Shown here: positions 21,191 through 21,259 of the stretch, piece by piece
Layout of the letters: each line of letters starts with the position of its first letter
Numbering within the stretch: the first letter of the stretch is position 1
Origin: Deinococcus sp. Leaf326
GTDB lineage: Bacteria; Deinococcota; Deinococci; Deinococcales; Deinococcaceae
NCBI RefSeq assembly: GCF_001424185.1
Contig: NZ_LMOM01000028.1
Location: 520-21,778 of the forward strand
Direction: 5' to 3'
DNA length: 21,259 bases
Translations under genes and position numbers: made by a program
Notes under the pieces: model-generated
Told to the model about the DNA's origin: nothing
The model's input: the letters and a program-made list of their open reading frames with translations, nothing else
Databases searched by the model: none

Positions 21191-21259
21191 ATGGACAATG
21201 TTTTTACGAAGTTGATGGGTCTATATTTGAAGGCTGAAATGCTCAAATTATACTATCAA
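21191..21259 (+). CDS. Possible start of a further gene (partial)
   Basis: An ATG at 21191 opens MDNVFTKLMGLYLKAEMLK and stays open for 23 codons to the window end. It is AT-rich, unlike the GC-rich operon, and has neither a Shine-Dalgarno nor a hairpin before it. Too short to assign; it could be chance. Confidence 0.25.
   Translation, partial: MDNVFTKLMGLYLKAEMLKLYYQ

Noticed and set aside
1..21259. CRISPR array or tRNA/rRNA genes
   Set aside because: No regularly spaced short repeats with unique spacers are seen, and no tRNA-like T-loop/acceptor pattern or rRNA sequence was recognised by eye.

Overview
The window looks like part of a plasmid or phage-plasmid from a Deinococcus-like bacterium. 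The GC-rich coding regions, the near absence of Shine-Dalgarno sequences, a candidate leaderless promoter (an extended -10 box six bases before an ATG), and a sliding clamp (19768-20970) that resembles the Deinococcus chromosomal DnaN from memory all point that way. No database search was possible, so the host is an inference. All intact genes lie on the + strand; only the transposase fragments at the left edge are on the - strand.

Left edge (1-2346): two copies of an insertion-sequence end in tandem, each carrying the start of a minus-strand transposase gene. These are followed by decayed prophage-like genes: a broken GH19 endolysin, a small membrane protein, a short ORF and a truncated gene. 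A strong terminator at 2122-2173 closes this region.

Main operon, part 1 (2347-5242): two small unknown genes, a TGT/DpdA-like protein and a MoxR/CobS-like AAA+ ATPase, ended by a terminator. Partition cassette (5286-7252): parA and parB, clearly more AT-rich than their flanks. The ParA has an N-terminal Phd/YefM-like domain, a palindrome sits in its promoter, and twin 18-bp palindromes (candidate parS) overlap and follow the parB stop. Main operon, part 2 (7262-20970): a CobT-like VWA protein with an HEAGH motif, an unknown protein, three paralogous genes built from one repeated module of about 145 residues, a Toprim/primase-like protein, two translationally coupled unknowns, an N6-methylase plus SF2 helicase reading frame interrupted by one amber codon, another unknown, and DnaN. 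The last 290 bases become AT-rich and open into a possible next gene.

The outstanding feature is a small structured element before twelve genes: a hairpin of the type tctGGCCCC-loop-GGGGCCa whose last stem base lies exactly 10 or 11 nt before the ATG in all twelve. These genes have no recognisable Shine-Dalgarno sequence at the normal distance. The stems covary (C-rich, GC-alternating, G.T-wobble and longer versions). It looks like a start-associated, element-wide translation or RNA-processing signal. One apparent fossil copy lies inside a coding sequence that seems to have lost its stop codon, and one orphan copy lies in tandem with a functional-looking one.

Together the genes suggest a replicon with its own partition system, sliding clamp and primase-like protein, a DarB-like methylase-helicase that could protect DNA or act against restriction, and a AAA+/VWA metal-dependent chaperone pair.
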